A stretch of DNA of 11,383 bases, taken from the NCBI GenBank assembly GCA_015501075.1, contig JADNYJ010000851.1, positions 1-11,383 on the forward strand. The letters run 5' to 3'. The notes under the pieces were generated by a model. It worked only from the letters and a program-made list of their open reading frames with translations. It had not been told where the DNA came from and did not search any database. Below are positions 1-9,387 of the stretch, one piece after another. Positions within the stretch are counted from its first letter, which is position 1; each line of letters opens with the position of its first letter. The position numbers and the translations under genes were made by a program. Origin of the DNA: Gymnopilus junonius. Lineage: Eukaryota > Basidiomycota > Agaricomycetes > Agaricales > Galerinaceae.

Positions 1-518
1 TGAAGGCTCAGTTCCGACAAATTCAAACGAAGAAGCCATTTCATTCGATCAACGAACAGACTACATATGCAAGGTAAAACACAAGGTACAAAAACGAGGC
101 TCAGATATTCAGCACGTTACTCGAGAGCACAGAAGCGGAAGAATATGAGAGCAGTTGCAAAGTCGACAACATTGGGTAGCAAAAGATGTCAACTAAGGTG
201 AACAGACAAATTTCTAGATAGCAAGAACGACAGCAACAACAATCGAGAGCAGATGATTCCAAGGTATTAGAAAAAAAGAGAAAAGAAAAAATATTCGTAA
301 CGAGATCATCAAACGTAAACATTGATCATGCCGAGCGAAGAACTCTGAAGGAAGAGACACTCAAGGGAGACAATGTCGGGAGCGTGAAGGCGTGAAGATG
401 CGTTTAAAGGCATGGGAGATGTGATAGCAGTCATGCAAATGCGTTGTAGGTGATGGGAGATTGGGAGCATAAAGTTTTGGGCATAGGCATAGGAGATGGT
501 GATGATGACAACGTTTCT
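1..518 (-). other. 3' flank / probable 3' UTR of the large gene
   Basis: On the minus strand this stretch is T- and CT-rich with long pyrimidine runs, for example around 260-300, as expected for a fungal 3' untranslated region followed by intergenic DNA. I see no certain polyadenylation signal. A 73-codon minus-strand frame at 322-101 is Cys/Leu/Ser-rich and looks like a chance product of the T-rich composition. I see no other gene here. Confidence 0.5.
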
Positions 519-3500
519 TTAAATGCGAATGGGGCGAGTCTGAGTAGCAGGAGTACGGCCACCAGGAGTTCTTCCCCGAGGACGAGGCCGGTTCAACCTC
601 AAGTTATCGCCAGGGCTAAAATTTTTAAATAAGTATCAGGGAAAAAAGACATACAAATCATTACTCACGTCATTAAAGCGCCAGTTCCGACGGCGTTTTC
701 CTTCTGGTCAGTCGATGTCTTTCCGGTGCTGCGTTTAGACCAGCCCAGAGCGGTGCGTCTGGCATTTGACCCGACTCGAGGACGAGCATTAGGAGCCAAG
801 CCAAACGCGTTCTCTCGCTTGGGTTCAATGTCGACGACCAGCGGAGAGAAGGGCTTGATGGCTTCAAGAGATGGAGCGGCATGCATGATATTCTTGTTGA
901 TGATCACTGGCTGAAGGACCGGGGTTCTCTGTAAATCGGCCATCGAAGACCGAGTATGCTCAGGCGAAAGAGTCGACTTGAAGGACCGCTGAGGATATGG
1001 CGAGGGACGCGAATTGGTGCGGACACGACGAGAACGTAGTTCCGATGGAAGAGGGCCATAGTTCTGCACAGAATGCTCCAAGAGCGCTTGCATACCACCT
1101 GGGCTGCCAGGAGCTTGGAAGGCTGGAAGGAATAAATCAGTCAGTGAAAGTAAAGTCAAAGAATATAAATATGACGCACTTTGAATAGCAAACAGCGAGA
1201 ACGGCGTATCCCTCCACTGGCGTCGGCTCTCCGAAACAGTCTCATGAGCCTCATCTCGCAGGGCATAGTACTTCCTAAGCGCAACAATGCCCCGCTCATC
1301 ATCCCATACTGAATCCTCAGGGTTCAAATTGACAGAAGCCGCATCTGAATCGACGACATAGATAGCCTGGCGAGTGGTCGGGCTGCTCTTCTTGGAAAGG
1401 ATAGAATGAGCTGGAGTAGTCTGATTGGAACCAGGCCTTTCTTCCTCAATTGTCTCATAAACGGAAGTTCGAGAGATATTAGCCTTGGAATAACGACGAC
1501 GGTGACCTGTTCCGGGAGCACGAGCACGAGCCCTGTTCATAGATATGGTGGACACAGGGTGTGTAGCGTTGGCAAGGGCGATGTTGATATGCGACAGGTC
1601 GATGCTGGACTGCGAACCTCCTGAGATGGATGAACCATCCGAAGCGGAAAGAGGTGGCGTGTCCGTTCCGGAGCTCGAGGTGTAGGTACTTGAGCGAGAG
1701 CGGGTAGACGGTGCGGGTCTGGTGAACACAGGCACGTCTAGAAAGGGAACATGCCAATAAGCTTCCGAACCATCAAACCATAAACGAGTAACATACAGAT
1801 CGAAAGATCCTCGCCTTCAGCCATGAGACAGCTCTCTTCCAAGCTCTGCCTTTCCAAGAGACCATGCTGAGCCCTGATCATGCGCTCGCCGCCGAACTGC
1901 GAGGACGTTGACGCAATCGAGGGCTTCTCGACGATCCGAGCATTATTAGGGGATTCGTAGTGTTCTTGAGTTTTGACATTCTGGAAAGCCGAGTGCTTGC
2001 GCTTTTCAACACGAACACAAGGAGAAGCTTCAATAATGGAGCCTACGGAACGGCGACGGACGTGCCCTCCACCCAGCATCTGGTGAAACAGAAAAAATTA
2101 AAAACAATAAAAAGACAGCACTACATCTGATGACTTACACTGATCATGGTGTCATCTTCCCTCATCGGACTGTGGACGCTGCTGTGGCTCAGGACTGAAA
2201 GCGGGCGGAAGTGATTAGGTGGCAACAAGCTGCCTTCATACGGGTGAGAGTAGTCGTCACCGAAAACAGACTCAGAAGAAACAGAAGTGCGATGGCCTGT
2301 CTTGTCGAACAAGGAATCTTCACCAGGCCTGGGATCCGCATCCATGATCGAATCGAATGAACGCCTGCGCTCCAAAGGTTCTTGAGAGCCGCTGACACTC
2401 TCAGGAGGAGAAGCCGAGATAGCTGTTAACGGAGCCTGCATATCAAACATCTTGTCGCCCAGTCCGGGTCGGCCAAGGTGCATACCAGAGAAATCGCTTA
2501 CGACCGAGTCGAACGACTGATCTTTGCGATGCCTGGCCCAGGCTGAGATTCCCCATTAGCACCGTGCTTTACGTAGGACATGGCAACGGAGCTTGTGCTG
2601 GCTGAAGAATCATTGCGCCTGTGTTCGAAGCTGCGGTTGTACAAGCTGATGGGCGGTGCTTGTGAGGTGACGGACATGTTGGATTCCCTGCGGCGATGAC
2701 CACGAGCTTGAAGGGGACGGAAGTAGAAGCTTGAAGCGTCTGATTCAACGCGACGACGAGCTCTGTTGGGAAGGAATGCGAAAGTATCATCGATAGACAT
2801 AGACATAGAGATACTGCTCATATCCTCAGAGGAAGGTCGCTCTCTGAGGCTGGGAAGTCCATAGTCGAAAGGATCATTGGAACCGGGGTTGATGACGTGG
2901 CCGTAAGACGAAACGGAAGCAATGCTGAAGACGGACTCATGACGATTGTGAGGAGCACGACGACTTGCAACGGAGGCAGCAGGAGGTGGGTAGAAAGGTT
3001 GACGTTCACCGCTAAATTCAAATCCACGCCTGACCTCCTCGAAGGAGTCAAAGCCCTGGAAGCTAATACCGGAGGCAGGGCGTGAAGCAGCCCTGTAAAT
3101 GCTTCTGCGTCTCTCTTCTGCAGATTGGTGGGTGCTAGAGTCCGAATTGACGCGAGGCCTTTGACTTGGCATTCCATTGATCATCTGGGCGTAAATCGAC
3201 TTGAGAACAGAGTCATCTTCGAGACCCTCCAGCATGTACGAGTCCATGCCAGAAACAGAGCGAACGTGAGATGGAGGAGGAATGATATCCGAGAGAGTGA
3301 GAGGCTTCTCGTCCTTCTTCTCCTTGGGAATTGAACAAGACGATCCTTGACGAGGAAGGCCGCCGAACCGGAAGGAGGTGTTGAGCTCGCCGTCGGAAGT
3401 GCGAGAAGAGGTGGACGCCGCAAGGGATGGCTTCAGAATGTTTTGTTCGTCACCATTGCTCTCCAGGCTGTCTGCGCCTTGCATGATGGTCGGTTCCTTG

Positions 3501-6500
3501 ACATCGACGATCCTGGAGGCAGAGAACATATCAAAGCGAGACTGGCTCTGCGAATTCGACTGATCGCCGTTCTGTTGGACTACCTCCGACCGCGTCTTTT
3601 CCATAGTTGTCATATTGGGCAGCTTGAAATTCACAAGCTGGGATTGCGAAGATTCAAGACTATCAAACCCATCCGAGGCGGAAGCAGAGGCGGAGGTCCA
3701 GGCAATGACAGAGTCCTCACCCCTGCTGGAGCCGTAGCACCACTACTCTCGCTTTCACTACTCAAATCCATCTTCCTCCTCAAATCAATCGGCAGCTCTG
3801 GAACAGGCGGAACCTCCAAGACCATACTCTTCCCCATCCCATTCCCATTGAGCCCAAGAGCACCAAAGCTCAGATCATACTTCAGGTCCACCTTGGCGGG
3901 CGTCCTGAACGCATTCTCAAGCTGCTCTACGAAACTCCTGCGATCTGAACCACCAGATTCATTGAGCTTCTTCAGCTCGCCTGTAAAGTCGAAAGATTTC
4001 TTGGTGTCCTCTTCAGAGGTAAGCAAATCGTCGAGGTCAAGTCCAAGGTGATTATCCTGTTCGTCGACAAGCGAGGCGCGGAAGACAGGAGGAGCAGGCA
4101 AGTCAAGCTCCAAAGCCAAAGAAGGCGGAAGACCACCGTCCGACGCGAGCTGGGAGCGGCCAAATTCGACTTCCACGTGACTCTCTTCGGATTCCGCTTC
4201 ATCCCGGTCCGCATAGCCGATAACAGATTTTCTGTCCTCGCTCTCCTTGAGAATGACCCTCAGCTCATCAGGCACGTCTGAGTCGGGATCAGAAACATCC
4301 AGAGGCTCGCCAACGCCATAGCAAGAGACATCAGAGCCGCCCATGGTGCCCGACATGCCCAGCACCTTGCGGGTCTCGCGTGCAATGGGGAATGTGTACT
4401 CTTTATTGAAATCCTGGAGCTGATCGCCTTCTTTAAGATCATCTTCGGCGTCGGACTGGTTATCGTGGAAGCTGAGCGTTGAGCGGGGCAGAATGCTCCC
4501 GTAGCTCGATCGGCTGCCTTTACTTCCTGACCTAGAGCTGGGTGCACGACTTGAGGACCTACTGCCACTGAGGACATCATGAGGCCCCAAAGACGACTTG
4601 TGGGTGAACATTTCATACTCCTGGATGCGCTTGAATACGGGCGTCAAAGATCCAGCCTCGGAAGGAGTGGACACCGATGACCTGTCCCCAAAGGTCATCG
4701 AGGACGGTGCACGTTCAGGTTCTTCTTCCTTCTTGGCTTTATTTTCTTCTTTCTTGTCACTGGAAGAGAAAGCAGGGATCTGCAACAACCTTGCCTTGGT
4801 GAACACCGCACGCGACCTCGGAGGCTTCAACGGCTGCAAAACTGGCTCTGGCTCTGGCTCAGGACCAGGTGTCATCGTCCTCTTATGTCCAAGTTTGAAA
4901 GTACCACTGGAAATGGTAGCAGGAGGAGAAGCAGGTTTGCCACGAATAGTACCTTGATTGCTGTTGAACCCAGCAGGAGCTCGCTTTTCTTTGACAGGCG
5001 ACAACCCTTTGATTAAGGTAGCCCAAGGCGCGATTTGTTGACCGATCAGAGCAGCATTGCTATTGCTACTAGCGTTGTTTCCCCCCTTGCTCATAGCCGT
5101 GGTGATCGTAGCCGTATGAAGACCCCTTGACTGGGCATAGGGCCTCAAAGAGCTAATGGACGCAGTACTCGTCTGTCTCGCCAGCAGCGCACTGCCAGCC
5201 TTCTTGGCGCTCTTCAATCCGAGAGGACTGTCGATGACCACCGTCCGCTTCTTGACCGACCCAAACATGTCTTTCTCCTTCTCCAGCGTGGAAAAAGGCG
5301 TAGGCGACACGCTACCAGGAGATGGAGATGGTCTGAGAGGCGTGTCTCCGGGTATTGAGCTGGGTGTAGCTTGCAGATCCAAGTTGTTGATGAGCAGGGC
5401 GAGATCGTTGGTTGCCGCATCCAAAATGGAGAGAACACCTAACGTTGTAGATTAGAAGCCAATTGAAGCAAACGTAAAGAGAAAAATAAACCTTCATCGT
5501 CCTCATACATTGCCTTAGGTCGACTCTTCCCCAGTAACTGCTCGGACAGAGGTCTCGCCCTCGCCTTCTTAACAGGCGTGTCCATCTTCTTTTCCTCCTT
5601 AGCCTTCTCTTCATACACCTGCTCCTGCTCATCCACACTCCCTTCCTCAGATCCAAGAGCAACGTCACCCTCCTCCTCATCATCATCCAGATAGGCACCA
5701 TGCCCATCATTAGTAGCCTCCTCAATCGTCAAAATCGGGTACTCAAACCTCCGCTGGCGCCTTTCATCAATGTCCTCGTCATCACGCTCGACATCATCAT
5801 CATCCACATCACGCATCTCAACATCCTGCACACTATTATCAACCACCATCTCATCCCCTTTCCCAAAAACAGCGCCTACAGCAGAAGCAGGAAGAGATCC
5901 ATTAAGAGCCACCCCAGGAAAGATCTCCGTCAACGGGGTGCGCCTCCTCCCCTCCGAAGACCTGCGACTTTCTCTCGACGACCTCCTCTCCTCCTTACTC
6001 ATCATCTTCTCCTTCTCCCTCTCCGCCCTCTCCCTCTCCGCCCTCTCCTTCCTCCTCGTCTCACGTGCGCTCTGCAGCCCCTCTTCATCCCACTTGACCA
6101 CACTCCCCTGACTCAACCCACTCCCCTGGCTTACGCCACTAGCACCGCTCACAGCACTGAGCCTGCTGCTCCCAGACGCAGATGAAAGCCTCCTGTCCAC
6201 CGAACCCATAGAGGAAGTAGAAACAGGTCTGAGGGAAGACCCAGAAGAGAGAACAGAGCTCGCTCTATTCGCATTTGCGCCCCCGACGAGATTAACAGAG
6301 GACGTGGAAGGATGGTACCCTTGGACCTGCGCCATCCTCGCACTCTCCACAGAAAGGCGATTATTGTTGATGATATTCGCAATGACCTCGTTCGGGTTCG
6401 TCGCGCTCCTCCCTGCGGTGCCCGTCCTCTCCGGCTTTCCCTTACTCGTGATAACAGCAGCAGGCAAAAGTGAATTAGGTCCAGGAGCAAGAGAAGCGGC

Positions 6501-8680
6501 GGACCCAGGGGCCGGAACTTCGTATTTGGAAGACGCACTCGAGCCAGCACGTACAGAAGGAAGTCTCATGCTCATGCTCGAAGGTAATCCCAACCCAAGC
6601 CCGCTGAAACCGCCTAGGAGGGTACTTTGTTTCTTGGCTCCTGGACCTAGGGTCTTCTGGTTGGCGCTGTTGGCGCTGGCATTAATATTGAAGTTGGCGT
6701 TGACTGGGGAGGCGTTATAGGTAGACGACGCGTAGCCCCCGTTGGCGTTAAGGTTGGCATTGTCATTGACAGTGAAAGTAGGGCCAGCAGGACCAGGACC
6801 AGGGCTAGCAGTGAGAGCGCCGATCTCGAAGCTGCTCGAGGACAAACGGACGGTGCTTGCTTTAGGCTTCTCCTTGGTCTTCTCCTTCTCCTTCTTGGTG
6901 TCCTTCTTGGCCTTACCGGCCTTCTCCTTCTTGACGCTCTTCTTCTTCTTCTTCCCCTCCTCTCCGTCGTCTGTCACACCCTTGTCCTTGTCTTTATTCT
7001 CCTTCCCACTCTTACTCTTCTTCGTCTTCTTCTCCTTAACAGTCCCCTTATCCTTATCAACAGTTTCAGGATTTGCGACATTTTGCTCATCATCAGGCGC
7101 TGGCATATTCTTCAACTGCGCCCAACTGCCCATCCTAGCCAGGGACCTCACAGACCTGATAGCGCGGAGTGCGATGGAACCCTGTCCCTGTCCCTGCCCT
7201 TGCCCTTGTTGGTTTCCGGCACCGGCACCAGGTGGCGCGAGGAGCCCGCCAAATGTAGGCGTCCCCGAGCGGGAATATGTTGCATCCACATTAGAGTTTG
7301 ACGGCGAAGGTCGGATCTGCACCTCCTCCTCATCATCATCCATGGGCATGGGAATGACACTAGGCTGATACGGAGCCGACTGGAAATAAGAAGATGAAAG
7401 AGGGGGCAGGGAGGATTTGGCTTTGTACGCCTGCATACCGCGGACGCTATTGCTCGCTTGAGATTGAAATTGAGCTTGGGCCTGGGTTTGGGTTTGGGCT
7501 TCGGTCTGAGCTTGAGAGGAGGACGATCCCCCGCCGAGCAGGAAACTCGAGCCGAGAGAGTTGAACCTCCCTCTCGATTCAGGTTTGGAGGAGCCTTTGG
7601 AGATGGACCCAGATGATGGTCTGAATGGGTCTGGAGCTATCAAGGACGCGTTTTCAGTACTTTTTCGAGGAAAGGCGGAACGAATGAAGGCCCGAGACAA
7701 GGGGAAAACTAGAAACTTGGAAAGTACAAAAAAAAATACGACGAAAACAAAAAAGGGAAAATAAAAAAAAGAAAGGCTCACTCTTTGAACGTGGTTGAGG
7801 ATCATGTATATATTCGATGGCTAGACAAAAAAATCAAGGCATCAGCATATTATTCAAAACCGCGACGAAATACTTTAAAAGAGGACTTACGTTTGTGACT
7901 TATCTTATTCTCTTTATCCTTCTTCTTGTCTTCCTTCGAATCCTTCCTACCCCTTCCAAGAGTCCACCACTTCTCCTTGGCGGTCTCTTTCTCCTCCGTC
8001 TTGGGCTTCAACAGCCCGTCCTTGGCCTTTGGCAAATTCGCATTCATCTGAACTTCCTGCAAAGCCCCAGAATTAGACCCAGAGGCACCCCAGCGCACGC
8101 CATCAAGTGCCGCACGAGATTTTTTCTTCTTGATCATCACGATCTCCCCAATATCCGGGTCAACGGTCGGATCAACGTAGATCTCAAATCCGCCTTTCAG
8201 ATTCATGGACATGGAAGAAGAAGCCACTTGGTCACTAGCCCCAACGCGGCGCACGACATCGGAAAAATCGCGTCCTTTATCCCTATCTTCCCTACGGGAA
8301 GACGAAGAGGAAGAGCCAAGCCCTAGGATACTCAGTTTGGACTTTTTCGGGACTAATTTCCGCCTGCCCGCTGCTGCTGCGTTCTCTTGCTCTTTCGGTG
8401 CGAGCGCGGAGGCGGAGGCGGAAGGCATGGGGAGGGAAGCGAGAGACGCGGCCCATGATTCCTCTAGAGAGCGGTTGAAGGAGGTCGAGCCCTCCGTGGA
8501 GGACAGGCCGGTGGCGGAGGGCGTGGCGGCGATGAGCCGGATGGACGGGATGGACGGAGGCGCTTGGGATCCGGGTCCGGATGGGTAAGTATGAGGGAAG
8601 GCAGAGCCGGTCTGCGGGGTGCCAAAGGTGGAGAAGGGGGATGAAACCGCTGGGGTTTTGATGATGTTAAGAGCGGCATG
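519..8680 (-). CDS. Very large low-complexity basidiomycete protein of unknown function (10 coding exons)
   Basis: Exons on the minus strand: 8680-7891, 7820-7782, 7708-5492, 5438-3721, 3637-2573, 2516-2139, 2079-1797, 1737-1180, 1122-669 and 615-519. Phases agree at every join and the sum is 2,533 codons with the TAA at 521-519. Residue numbers count from the CAT codon at 8680, which is not a proven start. Landmarks: a NIIKTPAVSSPFSTFGTPQ island near the N-terminus; FEIYVDPTVDPDIGEIVMIK near 162; an amphipathic helix at 454-477; a Lys-rich tract near 493-563; a charged Arg/Glu helix near 815-865; an acidic tract; YEDDEGVLSILDAATNDL across exons 3/4; and WDDERGIVALRKYYALRDE near 2302. The C-terminus is basic (RPRPRGRTPGGRTP). 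I see no enzyme domain, signal peptide or membrane segment. HxRRxS-like sites and charged tracts suggest a phosphorylated scaffold or regulator, by inference only. The gene itself is secure; its exact start, the exon 4/5 join and its function are not. Confidence 0.85.
616..668 (-). other. Intron 9 of the large gene (53 bases, phase 2)
   Basis: A consensus GTGAGT donor and an AAATTTTAG acceptor. Splicing adds a last exon (615-519) encoding the basic tail PGDNLRLNRPRPRGRTPGG and ending RPIRI-stop. Without it the frame stops at 665. Confidence 0.85.
1123..1179 (-). other. Intron 8 of the large gene (57 bases, phase 1)
   Basis: The donor is GTGCGT, a CTGACTGA branch region follows, and the acceptor is TTCCTTCCAG. 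The intron length is a multiple of three and is open in frame, so a naive ORF would include it. Its hydrophobic translation (YLYSLTLLSLTDLF) is unlike the rest of the protein. Confidence 0.85.
1738..1796 (-). other. Intron 7 of the large gene (59 bases, phase 1)
   Basis: The donor is GTATGT and the acceptor CCCTTTCTAG. The join reads GEDLSI-Y-VPVFTRPAPS, with the tyrosine codon split across the intron. Confidence 0.85.
2080..2138 (-). other. Intron 6 of the large gene (59 bases, phase 0)
   Basis: A consensus GTAAGT donor and a TTTCACCAG acceptor flank a T-rich body. The join reads DDTMIS then MLGGGHVRRRS. Confidence 0.85.
2517..2572 (-). other. Intron 5 of the large gene (56 bases, phase 0)
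   Basis: The donor is GTAAAG, with an internal GCTAATG branch-like element and a GATCAG acceptor. Splicing replaces a reading frame that stops at 2498 with the coding-like segment SFDSVVSDFSGMHLGRPGLG. Confidence 0.75.
3638..3720 (-). other. Proposed intron 4 of the large gene (83 bases, phase 0), uncertain
   Basis: The donor is GTGAGG after GCAGGG, and the acceptor is AATCCCAG. It gives the required phase. The body, however, is open in the exon 5 frame and reads like the rest of the protein (SASASASDGFDSLESSQ). A one-base indel in the GGGG run at the donor is therefore a real alternative to an intron. Confidence 0.5.
4842..4864. repeat. Short tandem repeat coding for Glu-Pro
   Basis: Repeats of the hexamer ggctct/ggctca on the plus strand encode PEPEPEP on the minus strand in exon 4, immediately after the HKRTMT site. 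Such repeats are prone to length change by slippage. Confidence 0.7.
5439..5491 (-). other. Intron 3 of the large gene (53 bases, phase 1)
   Basis: The donor is GTTTAT, a CTAAT-like branch site lies near the end, and the acceptor is GTTAG. Splicing yields the continuous segment YEDDEGVLSILDAATNDL. Confidence 0.75.
6014..6052. repeat. 15-base tandem repeat coding for a charged helix (ERAER)
   Basis: Two and a half copies of a ctccctctccgccct-type unit encode KERAERERAEREKEK on the minus strand in exon 3. This is part of a highly charged, probably helical Arg/Glu segment. Confidence 0.7.
7180..7211. repeat. Hexamer repeat coding for Gln-Gly
   Basis: Tandem ccctgt/ccctgc/cccttg hexamers encode QGQGQGQGQG on the minus strand in exon 3, directly before the amphipathic helix. 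A second repetitive Gln/Ala/Thr-rich tract, QAQTEAQTQTQAQAQ, lies at about 7460-7520. Confidence 0.75.
7709..7781 (-). other. Intron 2 of the large gene (73 bases, phase 1)
   Basis: The donor is GTGAGC and the acceptor TTTCTAG, with a T-rich body. It is the only nearby AG that gives the phase needed to enter the long exon 3 frame (IFPLSRAFIRSAFPRK). Confidence 0.8.
7821..7890 (-). other. Intron 1 of the large gene (70 bases, phase 1)
   Basis: The donor is GTAAGT after a C, and the acceptor is TTTTGTCTAG. It joins exon 1 to a 39-base mini-exon (7820-7782) encoding PIEYIHDPQPRSK. Reading straight through instead gives a stop at 7850. Confidence 0.8.
8464..8679 (-). other. First AUG of the leader: 71-codon frame overlapping the large CDS
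   Basis: The AUG at 8679-8677 has an ACCATGCC context with A at -3, and it is the first AUG in the spliced leader. Its frame runs 71 codons (MPLLTSSKPQRF...) to a TAG. It lies one frame away from the long coding frame over the same bases. The long frame looks much more like the true protein by codon usage and composition. This AUG could be the real start followed by a one-base sequence error, or an overlapping upstream frame. Confidence 0.3.
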
Positions 8681-9387
8681 GTTGATATTGGTCTTGATGA
8701 TGTTCGTAAGTAGTAATCGTAGTCGAGGTCGTAGTCGTATTACAGGCGTGAAAAAAAGGTTGTCGTTGAACGAAAATATGTAGCAGAAAAAAGCGTTGGT
8801 AGTCGTGAAACGTGAAGCGTTGAACAAAATATGAAGCAAAAGTCGAAAAAAGTCGTAAGAAAAGCTTGATAGGTCGTAGTCGTAGATTCTTGAGGTTGTT
8901 TGAAATGTTTGTGGTTTGTAATAGGTAGACGTTGTCGTTGATCGTCGTCGTCGTACTCGGATCCGTATCAGTCAGTAAGTCGTAGCAGACTCGTGAGCTA
9001 GAAACGCGTTAATTCTTGTTGATTTTGAGGATATAGATTTAAGGAACTCTATGTACCAAAACCCATTAGCACCGCCCACATAGCCCAGTCCAAAATAATC
9101 CCACCTTGCAATGCAAAAACGCACCTTGCTATCTCGCGAACCACCGCTCCCCGTCGGGCCCTCCAACACCGAACTGCACAGAGACCTAGAGTTCGTTGTC
9201 GATGACCGCGCCCAGACTCTTGAAGAGAGCTCTGGATTCCTGGTTTCTTCTCGGATTCTCAAGGACGAGTCGGCGAGTAAGCGAGGGAAGAGAACAAGGA
9301 GAGCTCAACACCGCCGCTCAATCGTCAACAGTTCAACTTAGGTCACGGGACCGTATATTACCCTCGATGCGGGACCTTTCCGGGCAT
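8681..9387 (-). promoter_or_regulatory. Leader / upstream region of the large gene
   Basis: Minus-strand DNA upstream of the coding frame is rich in CAACGAC and CGACTA-type repeats between about 8690 and 8960, a composition typical of long, weakly structured fungal leaders. A pyrimidine-rich stretch (about 9275-9308) and a TAATATA element near 9354-9360 could mark the transcription start, but this is weak. The only ATGs between 8680 and 9384 are two inside the apparent intron at 9049-9124. The next one upstream is at 9387 and opens a nine-codon frame. Confidence 0.45.
9049..9124 (-). other. Probable leader (5' UTR) intron, 76 bases
   Basis: The donor context is CAAG then GTGCGT, there is a GTGCTAATGG branch-like sequence, and the acceptor is GGTACATAG. 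All three signals have normal fungal spacing. It would remove the only two ATGs in this part of the leader (9081-9079 and 9066-9064). No transcript evidence is available here. Confidence 0.5.

Noticed and set aside
3347..4051. A 234-codon plus-strand open frame across the exon 4/5 region
   Set aside because: It is antisense to coding exons with clear codon bias and splice phases on the minus strand. Its translation shows no motif, so it is a shadow of the large gene.
6742..7368. A 208-codon plus-strand frame with long Phe/Leu/Ser runs that resembles membrane segments
   Set aside because: The hydrophobic runs are simply the complement of the Lys-rich tract in exon 3 of the minus-strand gene.
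8941..8960. A CGT-triplet run, considered as a CRISPR-like or telomeric repeat
   Set aside because: It is only a short microsatellite within the leader, without spacers or terminal position.
8972..9262. A 96-codon minus-strand frame in the leader
   Set aside because: It starts at a TTG, runs through the well-formed leader intron and has no ATG, so translation is unlikely.
9111..9341. A 76-codon plus-strand frame (MQKRTLLSREPPLPVG...) with moderate codon bias
   Set aside because: It lacks a continuation or splice sites and is antisense to the probable leader intron and leader exon. Possible but weaker than the leader explanation.
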